From Deuterostichococcus epilithicus (lineage: Eukaryota > Chlorophyta > Trebouxiophyceae > Prasiolales > Stichococcaceae), in assembly GCA_033439295.1 (NCBI GenBank), contig JAVTLE010000021.1, positions 2,542,009 to 2,606,008 on the forward strand: a stretch of 64,000 nucleotides of DNA, written 5' to 3'. Both the position numbers and the translations under genes were made by a program. Within the stretch, counting starts at the first letter, position 1; each line of letters opens with the position of its first letter. Shown piece after piece: positions 11,501 through 23,464 of the stretch. The notes beneath the pieces are model-generated. The model saw nothing but the letters and a program-made list of their open reading frames with translations. It was not told the DNA's origin and ran no database searches.

Positions 11501-14500
11501 CCCCTCGCCGTGCAGGCGTCGTTGGTGGGCGACCACGAGCAGGCGGCAGACGCCTGGCGCGCGGTGCTGCGCAAGCACTCGGGGCGGCCGGCCCTGTGGC
11601 GCGCCTACCTGGCCTTCCGGCGCTCTGACTTTGCCGGCTTCACCACGCGCAAGCTGCGCCACCTGCACGACGATGCCATGGACGTGAGGTCTTTTTGGAA
11701 CCTGCGGTTGATGGTCAGGGCGCTGGTGCTGCATGTTGGGCACAAGGATCTGGCGCGGTGACTGGCCTGTCAGCCCGCACCAGTCCTCGCCTTCTGACAA
11801 CAACTCAGCTGCTGCCGGCACACCTCCCAGCGGCAGCTGCGGCTTACAAGAAGCTGCGGCTTTTGAACACTCCACACTCGGACCTCAGACTTGTTTCGAA
11901 GGCCCTGATGGCGTTGCAGGCCGATGGGTGGGTCTTAGTCCCCCTCGCCACTTTTCTTGGCCAGCAGTCTGCAGCTCTCGGGCTTACCGCTTTCAGGGCT
12001 CACTGACACAGCGTATGCGCCGCACGCAGGCGCTGGCGAGGGAGCGGGTGGCGCTGCAGGCGGCCGGCGGCGGCGAGGCGCAGATGGCGGCCCTGGAGCG
12101 GCACCTGGTGGCGCTGCTGGCGGATGCGACTGCTGCGGACCTGGCCAGCGGGCACACCGAGCTGGCTGTGGCGCGGCTGCAGGCAGCACTCGAATTCAAC
12201 TGCTTCGCGCCCACCACCTTCGGTGAGAGAGCAGTAACTTCGCAGTGTCCCTGAGTAGCTTTCTCCGCTGCAGGCAGGGGCCGGCGCTGTGCAGCTGGTG
12301 TTTGTGTTTGATCCAGCTGGCTCATGGCCACGACTGCACCGTACCTGTGGCTGATTGCCCGGCATGGTGGATGTGCGGTGTGCATCCTATCTGCTGGTCG
12401 AGCAGCACCCGGCCAGGCCTTTGTTCGTCTGGCGAGCCCTGCTCCAGGTGTCCGTCCGCCACGTCGTTGCACAGTCCGCAGGACAGGTGTGCCATTGTGA
12501 CGATGACCTAGCCGGACTCCACACCCCTCGAGCGTTGATGTGTCTACCTGCGAATGCAGCCAACGACACGGAGAAGCTGGAGGCGTTCCGCGACTTTTGG
12601 GACAGCGGCGAACCGCTCATTGGTGACGAGGGCGCCCGCGGCTGGCAGCATGGCATCAGCGCACCTGCTGCAGGTGGGTGATGCAACGTCTTGCGCTGTT
12701 GCTTTATGCTGTTGCCCTACTGCAGGCAGTATCATCTGCTACTCATGATTCCTGGTTGTCATGCCCGCCCTGCGCCTAGGCTGACTGCTTATCTGCTGTC
12801 ACAGCAGGAACGGCGGCAGGTGGCACAGCTGCGGGCACGCCTGTGGCCGCGCTGCCGGCCGCAGAACCGCCAGAGGCGGAGGAGGCCGGCGGCGGCTGGA
12901 CTGGCTGGCAGGGCACCGCCACCGCCGCTGCAGAAGCTGGCAGCGACCAGCCGGGACCAGACGCCGCGCCGGCAGATGGCGGTGGCGGCGATGCTCCTGG
13001 CGGGGCAGCCGCGGGTGGCGCTGAGGAGGGCGACGAGGATGATGCGGTTGCGGAGGCGGCGGCGCCGGAGGTGGAAGAGGAGACAGAGGAGGAGCTCATG
13101 GCCAGGTATGCCTTGGTGCTTGCCGCCGTGTGAGCGTCCCTTACTGAGCAGTCCCAGCGTCGAAAAGGGGGAAGGCTCCACACCCTGAGCTGTAGCAACA
13201 TGCATGTGAGCGCCCTTGCTCGTGCGCCAGCACTCGTCGTTCTCCTTTCTGCTGCCTGCCTGAACAGATGGAAATCTGTCCCGAACAAAGCACGATGTAC
13301 CACAACAACTCCGGCAGGCTGGGGCTGAAGCTGGAGGAGCAGCTTGCGGAGCTGGACGCAGACAGCGGGCTGCCGCCCGCCATCGCCGTGCGGTGGGCCG
13401 CGACCGAAGCAGAGCGGTCCGCTCGCCAGTGGCAGCCGCTCAGGGCGGGCGGCGGCGGCGGCGGCGGCGGCAACGCGGGCGGCAGTCCCGGAGGCGGCGG
13501 CGGCGGCGAGGGCCTGGGCGATGCAGCGGCGAAGGCGCGGGCCGTGGGGTTCAGTGACCTGGAGGACTCGCTTTTCACCCTAGGCGCGTGCGCCCTGTCG
13601 CTTTCGGACCCTGCAGCCACGCGGTCGGTGTCGGGTGCATCACTGTAACCCTGTGGGGCCACCTGGTCCTGCTGACTGGGCTGCCGTGACAGCTGTGGGA
13701 GCGGGCGGGAGCGGCGGCCAGCATCGTCGGCTCCTTGCAGCGAACGGAAGCGCTGACAGAGGAGGCACTGAGATCGGCGGCAGTGGGGAGGTGGTTGTGC
13801 GCTGTCACGCTGAGCGCCGAGCCGGAACCTCGACAGCGCGACTCCACTTGCATCGCCTTGCGCCTTCCACCCTGTGATGCTGGCGCTCCTGGTCCGTGCA
13901 CAGTCAGCAAGGCCGCGCGACAGGAGCTCGCGCTGCGGTGCGCCGAGCTGCTGGGCGCAGCGCTGCCGCCGCACTGGCGCTGCAGCAACGCCCCCGGGGC
14001 GGACCAGGCGCATGTGCACGCGGCGTCGCTGGCGGGGCTCGGGCCCCCGGCGCCGCTGCTGGCGGCGCGCTGGCGGCCCGACGCGCAGGAGCCGCTGGTC
14101 TGGGCGCTGCCAGGTGCCGGGTTGCCGCTGGACTGGAACGGATCACCAGCCCCGAGTGCCTCTCGTTTCTCGAGTCGCCTGACGCAGCAAGCCAGCAGAG
14201 ACAATGCGCATCGTCAATCTGACCGACATCGCACGCTATAGGTACCTCGATGCTCTTGGGCCCCTACTCCTCCCTGGTCCAATGCTGCCGACCATTTCGG
14301 GTGCCTTACCTCGAGTCTTGCATGTGAAGCAGCGGCGGCCGAGCTGGACGAGCGGCTGCAGTGGCTGCTCCCCGGCGGCGGCAGCCGGCCCTGGTGCTGC
14401 GCGACGCCCAGCCGCCGCGACTTCCTGGCCCGCCTGCTGGCGGCCCTGCTGGAGGGGCCGCTGCCGGGCCACCGCGGCGTGGCGCTCGCCTGGCTGGCGG

Positions 14501-17304
14501 CGGAGGCGCAGCCCGCTGCAGCGTTTGCGTACCCCGATGAGGACGCCGCAGCAGATGCCGCAGCAGGGGCCGCGCCGGCGAGTGACGGGGCGGGCAGCGC
14601 TGGCGATGCAGCGGCGCCGCTGCACAGCAAAGCCGCGCGGGAGCACCAGCCGGACAGGCCGGAGCCGGACTTTGTGCGGGCGCGGGAGGCGGCGAAGGCA
14701 ATGCTGTCGCGGCAGCGTGGCAGCGGCCTGCTGTTTGGCGCCTATGCGGCGCTCGAGGCGGCTGCCGGCCAGATCAAGGCAGCGCGGCGTGCCTACGACG
14801 CCGCGCTGGCCGCCGTCGCCGCCGAGCTGAGCCAGGCACAGGGCGCAGGCAGTGCTGCTGGGGCCAGCGCCGACGGCGCCACAGCTGGCAGCCTGGCGGC
14901 GGCGGCCGAGATCGTTGTCGCATATGCCGAGATGGAGCTCAGGCGCGGCGGCAGGGATGCGGCACCGCGCGCCCTGCACGCCCTGATGTGGCTTGGCTCC
15001 GGCGCGCCGGAGTTTGCGCCCTACAGGCCGCCGCTGAAGGTGCATGCTGCGGCTAGCGCTGAGGGTGGCGGCGCCGCGGACAGCGCCAGCGGTGCGGCAA
15101 CGGTGGCCTCGCCGCAGCAGCTGCTGGCAGCCCGGCGGGGGCTCCAGGACTGGATCGGCCACGCGTTGAGCAGCGCGCAGGCAGACGGCAATTTAGGCAG
15201 CGACGGTTCTCCGGGCGTCAGTGTGGATTCCGAGGCACTGCAGGAGAGCGGCCTGGGGCCGCTGGTTGCCGCTGCGGCGCTGCTGGAGGAGCTGCTTCCC
15301 GCTGCCGCCCCGAGCCTTGTGCCGGGCGGGAGCGTGGCCGGCGTGCGCAATGCCTCGCGCATCTTCACCCAGGTGTGCCGGCAAGTTAAGCAACCCCAGC
15401 GTGTGTGTGGCGATCCTTATGCGCTTGGCATCTGCTGAACGATTACGAATTGCAAGCGCTGCGACTGCCCGTTGGCACAGCATGCGGACCTTGAGTAAAC
15501 TGCATGCTGCTGTACCAGCTGAGCGTCTCAGCAGTAGGCCGCGGAGGCGCACTGCTGCGTTATTGTCTGTGGTCTGTCCTGGACAGGGCAAGGCAACAGT
15601 GTGATGCGAAGACAGCAACACGATCCCCTCGTGTGTTGTCAGGTAGCGGAGGCAGTGGCGGGCAACGCCCGCGGGCAGAGCTCGGCGCTGGAGGGCGTGG
15701 CGGTACGCCACTGCCGGCTGCTGCTGGCGGAGTGCCTGGCGGGGTCGCTCGCCTCGCCGCCGCGCCTCGTCCGGTCACACGTGTTGCAGGTCGGTCGGCG
15801 AGGAGAGGAGAGAACAGCAGCCAGGGTCCTGCATGGCGGCTGGACCCCTGCACCGGACCCAGCGGCAGGCACACGGCGCTGCAGCAGCGTGCCGTGCCAC
15901 AAGTGCATCGTCAGGGCACCGCCAAGAGCGACCTGAGGCTCTGTCTGCAAACCCTGCTTTGTCAATGGGGCGCAGGCGCTGGCGACGTGGCCTCGCAATG
16001 CGGAGCTGCTGGCGATGCTAGCGGAGGCGGGCGAAGCGGCGCGCGCCTCCGCGCGCCTGCGCGGCGACCTGGCGGCCGCGCGGGAGCGGGGGCCCTGCCC
16101 CGCCGCATGGCTGCTGTCGCTGCGGGCGGAGGCGCTGCGCCCGGGCGGCGGCCTGCACCTGCAGGTGCTGCCGCCACCGAAAGCATCCTCCTCGCCCTTG
16201 CCGAGACCCGGCCGGCTCAATCACCGGCGTTCAGGCGTCGTTGCAGGCGTGCTGCGGTCGTCGAATGCGTGAGGGGAGGCGCACCGCCCAGCGGCGGCGG
16301 CGGCAGCGCGGCGCTGCAACAGCCCTGCCTGCACCCTGTGGCGAGGAGAAGGGCCCTGTGCCGGCGCATCTCTCTGGTGCTGACTGCACGTGATGCAACA
16401 CGTTGGGCGGGCAGGACAACCGTGTTTCGTGCACACGTGTCTGTCTGCAGACGCTCATGGAGCGGCTGGTAGCAGAGCCGCAGGGCGGCGGCGCCTGCCC
16501 CCTCCTGTGGCGCGCCTACCTTGCCTATGAGCTCGGCCGCGGCCGACCCCAGGTGGGCTCCGATGCTTCCCTGCCAATCTCGCCTCCACTGCCCGGCAGT
16601 GCCTCATGCGGCCTCGATGGATACGCAGCGGCTGCCGCACGTGTGCTTGGGGCTCTGCCGGGCAGTGCTGCAGCCTCCCGGGCACATCCGGCTCTACTTG
16701 AGCCAGAGTGTGCCAGAGTCTGCTTGCTGCTGCTGGAAGACCCTGATTGTGAGCAGCTGCTCCTCTGCGGCCCAACCAAACCATGAGCAGCTCTGTCCCC
16801 TGGAGAACCGGCCTCAAAGGTTCATGGTGTGCAGGCGGCGCGCCGGGTGTTTCTGCGGGCGGTGCATGCTTGCCCTGGTGCGGCGGAGCTGTGGCGCGAC
16901 GGCTTTGCGACCCTCGGTGCGCAAGGCTGCTCCTCTGGGGTCTGCCCACCCGACGCCTCTGCCAGATGTGCATCGCAGTCGACGTCCAACACGAGCCTCT
17001 GCCGCATGCGCCACTGTCCTGACCAGTGTCTGTCCCTGCATGCTGGGCAAGCCTGCACGTCCGTCAAACAGGCGCGGCGCTCGGGGGGCCAGGAGCGTCA
17101 CTTTGTTCAATGCGAAGCCACGCCAAATCCTTCGATGTGCGATGCATCTTCTGCCCCTCCTGTTGGCGTGCAGGCGCGGCGCTGCCGGCGGCAGAGGCGG
17201 GCGAGCTTTTGGAGCTGCTGGGCGACAAGGGCGTCATGGCCCGCACCGATGCCTTCGAGGTCAAGCTGGCCGTTGCCGGCGAGGCCGCCGGCCTCACGGT
17301 CTGA
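8571..17304 (+). CDS. NRDE2: NRDE2, nuclear RNA-processing/surveillance HAT-repeat protein
   Basis: A long gene of about 19 exons. Firm exons: 8571-9037, 9165-9246, 9423-9554, 9852-9976, 11071-11191, 11515-11683, 12030-12222, 12560-12673, 12805-13105, 14333-15372, 15643-15789, 15975-16163, 16451-16552, 16835-16916, 17174-17304. Less certain edges: the exon starting 10204, the one ending 10843, 13318-about 13588, and about 13910-14113. Start MSLFPVAHERQ mirrors MALFPAF of human NRDE2. The N-terminus has a basic stretch (SKRKRKKDSKTHRKERKRPK). Family blocks follow: VYGSLYRMDLTSY, TKDFNVATRERPGDLQLWL, EKKIAILERGLVHHP, FWDSGEPLIGDEGARGW, RAVGFSDLEDSLFTL, CPLLWRAYLAYEL and a C-terminal LLELLGDKGVMARTDAFEV. 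NRDE2 works in the nucleus with the exosome helicase MTR4 and in RNAi. Intron 1 is GC-AG with a GCAAGT donor (9038). A poly-Gly run lies at about 13447-13530. A further intron at 8742-8854 is possible. Confidence 0.9.
9111..9158. repeat. Two-copy 20-bp direct repeat just before an NRDE2 acceptor
   Basis: Two 20-bp units (9111-9130 and 9139-9158) differ at two positions and are separated by 8 bp. They lie in the first NRDE2 intron, immediately upstream of the CACAG acceptor at 9164. Confidence 0.75.
11168..11345 (+). repeat. Exon end plus donor duplicated inside the next NRDE2 intron
   Basis: The last about 24 nt of the NRDE2 exon ending at 11191, with its GTGCG donor and the following about 30 intron bases (11168-11222), reappear in diverged form at about 11293-11345. 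Both read CTGCTG..GAG, then GTGCG, then a pyrimidine-rich tract ending in TGTCCG/TGTGCG. The second copy lies inside the intron and is not needed for the protein. Confidence 0.6.
13447..13530 (+). repeat. GGC-rich low-complexity tract coding poly-Gly in NRDE2
   Basis: A run of GGC repeats encodes two Gly-rich stretches inside an NRDE2 exon, between the blocks ARQWQPLR and RAVGFSDLE. It is probably a flexible linker. Confidence 0.8.
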
Positions 17305-17659
17305 CCTGGCAGCCCGAGGTCTGTACGGCTGAGCTGCTGTTCCGATGTTCACACAAGCGGGGGTGTGTGCTGGCAATCCATTCCCGCCGCCGCGCCCCTG
17401 TGTCCCTGGAAGTCGGTTCTGCGAGGGTGTGACGTTTGTGCGACTCGTCGTTACAGCCAGCTTGTCGGGACGTACCTGCGCCCCGCCAACCTCACTCGGG
17501 CCGAAAACGGGGTTGAAAACAGACACCATCTGTGAATGTAGGTATGCATTCTTGCCCAGCCGACGCTGAAATCCTGATGCCGTCGGTCGGTCGACAGGCT
17601 TGGCAGAACACCTCGGTGCCTCATGGTTTGCATCGCCGCACCAAGCAATCACATTACCG
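17305..17659. other. NRDE2 3' flank
   Basis: About 355 nt between the NRDE2 stop and the left limit of the inverted-repeat arm. No coding block recognised. Confidence 0.5.
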
Positions 17660-20600
17660 TTGCCCAGGGTTGAGAGCCACGCCGCTGAAGGCACTTGGGG
17701 CACGCTGCCGCAGTTCTGCCGAGGCAGGCCGCCTTGCCCAGCCATCCCGCCTTGCACAGCCATGCTGCAATTGCACCCCCCCGCATGCCTCGCCTGGACC
17801 TCGCTCATGTCAAGGTCCAATCGTCGCAGCAGTCTCGGGGCCTTGTCAATGGCACGATGTGCTCTGCGCACTTTCATTTCTATTCCTGAGAAAGGGACCC
17901 CAGCTACAGAGGATAACTTCGAGCAGTTTGCCTGGCCAGCCCCGCCTGAGTACAGTCTGCCCGCCGGCGCATTGGGTTCTTCCATCGCTGCCGGGTTTGA
18001 AGGATGACATCGAGCAGCATGTTCCAGTGGCAGGATGCAGAGCGGCATCATCTTGTCGTCTGCACTGCAGTTCGTTATCGGTGCTGAGGGACATCATCCT
18101 GACGGCTGCGCCAGGCGCAGTCTACATCCGTGCACTTGACTTCCGAGCTGCGCAATCATATATTCGAGACGTTTCAGCAAAGATCGAGGTTCTCCGGTGT
18201 TGTGCCATTCTGCCGATGCGTGGACGTTTCATCTCCCGCCAGAAAATCCGCCAATAGTGACCCCTACACGAAGTCCAAGGCGGTCGGTCCTTGCTAGTTA
18301 AAAGTTCTTGCGCTACAGCCAGCGGACTGGCCCATGGGTTACAAAAGAGCTACAAATTCCTAGACCGATACCTCCGTGCTCAGTGGCGTGAGGCGTGCTG
18401 CGAAAGTTTCGAGGGCGCACCACCGACCGACCCAGCGCTGCTCCGCCCTGAGAAGTTGTTCCCGTGGCGAGGCCGCGATAGGCTCAGCCTGTCGGTTGCT
18501 GGGCTCGGCCAGCCAGGCTTCAGCCTGTCATCGCAATGCTGGCAAGTGCTCAACTTCACACAAGATGTCGTTGGAACTCTCCACCTCCTCAGGCTTGTGT
18601 TAACAGTAGTGAGAGAACCTGATGGCAAATAATAAAGGACTACAGATCGATTGATAGTTCCAGCACAAGGCCTGGAGATCTTGCGCAGCAGCCTGGGACC
18701 GCTTGCCGGCCTTGATGCTGAGGCGGCAAAGGAGCGGTGCCTGTGCGCCATCGATGCACAGCACAGGGAGCTCGCACATGGCGATGACGGCAGGCGGCTG
18801 CGGCAGAAGGTCGTTGACTGGGTGGCAGCACCGCCATCACAGCTTGGACTGCCGCCGTGGCGCCTGCTGACCATTGCGTTCTTGTGTGATCTTCCAGAGT
18901 GCGTCCGCCTGCAATATCGTCTGACAGTGCTTCTGAGATGGCCTTGCATCGCACACACTATCGCAAGTGGCATACTTTGTGTGCACAGCGCTGAGCAACA
19001 AGTAGAAGGTGCAACCCAATATTTGCCCTTTGCCGACTTTTAAAGCAGTGCAGTGCTTGCTTGTGAGCTGCAGGCCGCCCCCGTCAGCACAAGCCGGGAA
19101 ACCGCTGCTCACCAGCCTGGCACTGAATCTGCAGTACCCAGAGGCGCAGCTGTCAGTTGCCGCAATGATTGCAGCCCTGCTAGATGACCCAGCAATGGGC
19201 GTGGCCGCGGCAGCGCTTGCGGCGTTTGCTGATCTTCTCGCCCCGCAAGTGAAGCAGATCCTGCTGCCAATGGTCCACGCCATTGCCGGCCGCCTCCTGA
19301 AAGCTATGGCGGCTCCCGGCGTGCTCACCGCTGCAAATGCCCAGCGACCGGGCACCGCCTACGACATCGGCACAACATTCGTGATGCTGCGGACTGACAC
19401 GAAAGAGGTCGACGGCATACCTTGGATCTTAGAAAGCCTCATGGCGGTAATGACGGCGTCGTTGGCGGTGGACTGGGCGCTGTATGGAGAGCTCCGGCTC
19501 GGCGGCAGCCGACTGCTGCTGGCGGCTAATGTGTCAAGCGTGCTGGAGCATGCCACCATTCATGCATGGTCGCGAGGGCAGACCCTGAACCTCGTCGATG
19601 CGGTACTAAACCTGGCCGGGTGGCTGGCGCTTGCGAGCGACGCAGACAGCGAGCAGCCGGCACGCGCTGTGCTCTACGGATTCAAGGCGCCCGTGCATGC
19701 CTGGGCGGTCATCCACTGCCTGCTCGCGCTGACGCGGCTGCTACCAAAGGCGGAGCTGCCAGCAGAGGTGGCTGGCAACATCGTCAGGGTGCTGTCCAAC
19801 CTGCTGGCTGCAGCGGATGATAACGCGGGATGCACAGCAGGCGGCGCTGTGGGTGCGGCGCGTCGGCACCCTGTTTCGAGAGGGGCACCTGCAGAGGGTC
19901 TTGCAAGCTGCCAACACTGGCGTCCGAGACCAATTTCACGAGACGATGCTGGAGCTGGCGGAGCGCATCGTGCCGCTGTGTGGTGCCGCCAGAGGCTCCT
20001 GTCGAAGGGCGCTCGCGGCGGCGCTGCCATCTGTGGCCATCGCTGCGCACGTCAGCATTGACACCGGGGACATTACCGAAATGCGGGCCCTGCAGGTGCT
20101 GGTGTCCGACTGCGGTACGCTGCTGGCGGTGCACCGGCTGTGTGACGGCTGGCTGCAGGACGCCAGCATGTCCCGCTTCATCCACGCCACATGCCTGGCT
20201 CCAGCTCCAAAGCCCGGTTGCGCGGCAGAGCCGCCGCAGGGTGTGCGAAGCTGCGTGCGGGTGGCCAATGTGTATTCGCTGGAGGCGGTTGCCATCGTTG
20301 TCCGCCGCCTCGTCAACCGCTCGGGCGCTGGCGACATCGGCACGGCTGCCCCCACTGCCGCAGGGCTGGACAGTCTGGCGGATCTGGCGGGCTCAGGCGT
20401 CTTGACAGCGCTGGTCTCGTGGCTGCAGCAGCAGATTGCCGCACTCCAGGCAGCAACACAAGCGGGCAACAGCGCCGCCCAGCGCGCTGCCTTTGAGGGA
20501 AACCACGTCCCCGCGCATGCAGCGTGCGGCGCCCTTGACGCGCTGGCGCACAGCGTGGCGGCGGCCTGCAGAAAGTTCTCCGCTGTCGGGGGCGGCTTAA

Positions 20601-22103
20601 TTCCACCTGCCCTGCTGGAAGCGGCCGCCGCCGGCGTGGTTGCTGATGCCGCGCTGCTGGCCGCGGAGCTGGCGGCATGCGCCGTTGACGCCGCGTGGCC
20701 GAAACCTATGACGGCCAGCTCCCACTCAAACCTGGGCCTTAATGCCCTGGGTGCCCTGGCGGCGGCCGCCCCGCCGGACGCTGCCGGCGTCATCGCAGAG
20801 CAGGGCGCGGTGGCTGCCCTGACGGCGGCACTATGTGCGGTGCCAGCCTGCCGCTGCGCTGGCAAGGCCTGCACCTGCGAGCACGTAGCGCTGGCGACAG
20901 TGTTGGTCCAGGATGCGTGTGTTGCATTGGCGGCGCTCGCTGCCAAGCACCCTGACAGCCGAGCAGTGCTGTCGGCCGGAGGCGCGTGCGATTGGGCAGC
21001 CACCATGGCTGTGGTCCGGCCAAGGCTGGATTGCGTTGCCTTGTCCATAACAGAAGCTGACCTGGACAAGGTCTCGCGGGCCGTCGGCCTGCCACAGCTG
21101 GGCGCCAGCAAAGTCGGTGACGGCACCGGCTTGGGCGGCAGCGCTGCCTCCGCTGCCGCCACTGCCATAGCAACTCAGGAGGACGCCTTTGCCGCCCAGC
21201 TGGCCGCAGCTGATGCGGCAATGCACGCCCTCCTCAAGGTGAGTTTCCGTGGCTGAGCGCACATTGCCTTGGGTGCACGGACTAGAACATATCGAGTATG
21301 ACATGGGCAGGGCATTACTCCTATATATATGGGCGGTATTGCATGTTTCGTTCAGGCTGGTCAGCCTGTCAGACTCTCATACTCGTGCATACTGTCACAC
21401 TCGTGTTGATGAAGATCTCCATTGGTCACGCTTCTCATGCAGCCTGAATATGTGCTGAAATTCTTGCACCTCGGCGCTCAGGATGAGGAGACCGCCACCG
21501 CAGCCACAGCGGCATCGAAGCAACAGATGAGACGCAGGCAGCGCAGCAGGCCGGCAGCTGGCGCAGCGGCGCCTCACACGGGGGCAGGCCCATCACACCC
21601 AGAGGCGGCGCCCAGCAGTGGCCCAGCAGAGCGTGGGGCCGCGCCAGAACCTTTGCTGTTGTGTCCGATTACAAAGGTGACAGCAGCAAGCTGGCTCGCA
21701 CAATATGTCCTGTCTGCCGCACTTGCATCATGGCGCAGTTATGTGCAGAGACGTTGCACTGTGCCAGTGCTGCTGCCGCGCAGGAAGTCCTGCAGGTGCC
21801 CACTGGGCACGGCAAGTGCCAGCGGCCTGCGGCCTGAACTCTCGTCGTCGCCTCCCGCTTTCGCGTGGCAAGGCGGCAGTCGTTTGGGCCTGTGCACTGC
21901 GCCGAAGCGCCATGCGGGTCAATGTTCGGGACCGGAGATGAGATCCAGCTCATCCCGCTGTTGCAACTACGAGTTGGGACACCAGGGCAGCAGCGATACC
22001 TGTTCAATGGAGGTTCTGTGCTCGACTTGCAACGAGGTGGATTGGCGAGGTTGAACGTATGCATGTACATGTACAGCAGTTTGCCTACTGCACGCCGCCG
22101 GGC
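17660..22103 (+). repeat. Arm A of a large inverted duplication
   Basis: This segment reappears in reverse orientation at 50078-54378. Matching landmarks in the same order: a block with CGCCTGGACCTCGCTCA (A about 17785; B about 54230 reversed), one with ATCGCAATGCTGGCAAGTGC (A about 18530; B about 53680 reversed), the whole ARM-like gene, and a block with CAGCAGCGATACCTGTTCA (A about 21990; B about 50180 reversed). Homology continues through exons, introns and flanks, so this was a DNA-level duplication and not retroposition. The copies carry many substitutions and small indels, so it is not a recent assembly artefact of identical sequence. Confidence 0.85.
18660..21837 (+). pseudogene. ARM/HEAT-like protein with U-box-like C-terminus, copy A (frameshifted)
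   Basis: I do not recognise a named family. A first exon around 18660-18911 encodes LRSSLGPLAGLDAEAAKE and VDWVAAPPSQLGLPPW. A large exon (19074-21238) encodes Ala/Leu-rich helical repeats of armadillo/HEAT type (SVAAMIAALLDDPAMGVAAA, HACGALDALAHSVAAA-like units). Exon 21443-21676 is Ser/Ala-rich and ends PLLLCPITK. Exon 21784-21837 continues EVLQVPTGHGKCQRPAA and stops. The joined CPIT-x-E-V resembles the first strand of a U-box, cut short. Intron 1 appears to be GC-AG in both copies. Relative to copy B, the large exon holds 4 extra bases near 19811 (GCTG before CAGCGG), which shifts the frame between VLSNLL and the downstream ARDAQQAALWVRR block. It may therefore be non-functional, although all later exons stay open. 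The 5' end is unresolved. Confidence 0.55.
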
Positions 22104-22404
22104 AACCGGCCATGCGGCCCTGCACTAGACAGGGTCGCATGCTCCGCCAAAGCGCAGACTCAAGCAGTGCTTGACCCTGTTACACTGTTGTGCAGCTCCC
22201 GTGGTCAGAAGTCATGTTCGTTGATCAGTGTCTGGAGGGCAGACTACTTACTATTCGGACCCACTTGGATGCACAGGTTTCGTGCAGCACTTTTCCTCAA
22301 AGCTGAGGTGCGGCAGGTTCACAAAAAGGCGTACAGTCTGAGCTTCCAAAAACCCCAATCTCTCTCCGTGTGTGAGGTTTTATTGGGCTATGCTAAGGCA
22401 GGTG
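22104..22404. other. Intergenic stretch between arm A and the CPBP protease
   Basis: About 300 nt with no coding block; it should hold the 3' UTR of the minus-strand protease gene. Confidence 0.5.
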
Positions 22405-23464
22405 TCACTTTGCATTGCCACCCTTCCGGAACCGCAGCCACAGCGCTGCGCCGGTGAGGTTTGCCAGAACATGCGCCCCAGCAGGCACTGCGACATTGCC
22501 TGTGGCCAGATACGCTGCGCCATACAGCGACCCCACCAGGGCCGCCCAGCCTGCAAACGCCCAGTTGCGGCCGCCACTGTTGTGCAGCACCCCGAACGCG
22601 ATGCCTGAGATCACCACTCCCCGCCTGCAGACGCAGGCACCCCATAATGTCTTTGTGCAGGCAATGGCTTTTTGTCACTGCTGTCCTCGGACACAGCCCT
22701 CCGACTCACAGCGTAGAGGCTGCTGCAGTGAGACGCCAACCACTCTGTTGGCACTAGGCCAGCATGCAGTTGGCGCCCACCAGTCGGGCGACAGGGCGGG
22801 TATGAGCGCGCCGCGAAAGAGCAGCTCCTCGGAGATGCCGGGGAGCACCGATACCCACAACAGGTCGTACCAGGCCAGCGGCGTCAGCACCTGCGTCAGA
22901 GAAAAAACCGTGCTTTAGATTTGATGTTGCAAAACCCGACTCTGCAGCTGCGGCACATCGTCAGCTGGGGATCTCATCGCGAGCGAGGTCCCGAAGAACG
23001 GGGTGACATTGTAGCAGTGGTTGGCGTGCACTTGCAGGATGCCCAGGGCATCTGACCTGCTGGTTCGACCTGTTGGTGGCCGCCGCAAAGTCCGGCCAGA
23101 CGGCGAGCAGCGCCAGCCGCCCTCCGGTCACCGCCGCAGCTGTGCCCGCCATGACAACAAGGTGTCCCAGATCAAGCAGGTGGGGGCCTGCAGACATCAT
23201 GGCGCCGATGCGGCTTGAGCAGCAATGACCGAAGCGGAAATTTTTGGGTTTGGGACCGAGTCAAGATGCTGCAGCAGAGGGGAGGTGCGCGTGTGTATCA
23301 GAATCAGATGCCGACGCTGCAATGTGCAACCTCACTCGCGAGGAGGGCTTCGACGGCCGCAGGATCAGCTCCAAGGAACGACGAGACGAGCGGCGCCGCT
23401 TGGCGCAGGAGCAGTCCGCCCACAAAGATTGCCCCTGAGATCTGCAGCACCATGTCAGCAGTGC
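22405..23464 (-). CDS. CPBP-family (CAAX prenyl protease-like) intramembrane metalloprotease
   Basis: Exons read on the minus strand: 23464-23336, 23187-22957, 22890-22781 and 22624-22405; the 5' end lies further upstream and is not resolved. All three motifs of the family are present: EExxxR in VLPGISEELLFRG, FxxxH in IAFGVLHNSGG and HxxxN in AGAHVLANLTG. Hydrophobic helices fit a multi-pass membrane enzyme (LVVMAGTAAAV, WAALVGSLYGAAYLATG). Plant members are often plastid envelope proteins; an N-terminal transit peptide is likely but I cannot place it. In the exon 23187-22957 the block DFAAATNRS is separated from SDALGILQVHANHCYN by a 13-bp imperfect tandem duplication (about 23052-23077) that shifts the frame. 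Removing one unit restores a normal-looking reading frame, so this allele may be damaged or the sequence in error. The family call is secure. Confidence 0.75.

Noticed and set aside
13141-15162. Long minus-strand open frames opposite NRDE2
   Set aside because: They mirror the NRDE2 exons and are low-complexity Ala/Arg/Ser/Pro; high GC removes stops on the opposite strand.
19936-21168. 410-codon minus-strand frame opposite the arm A gene
   Set aside because: It is antisense to the ARM-like exon and the matching frame also appears opposite arm B, as expected for a shadow of a duplicated exon.
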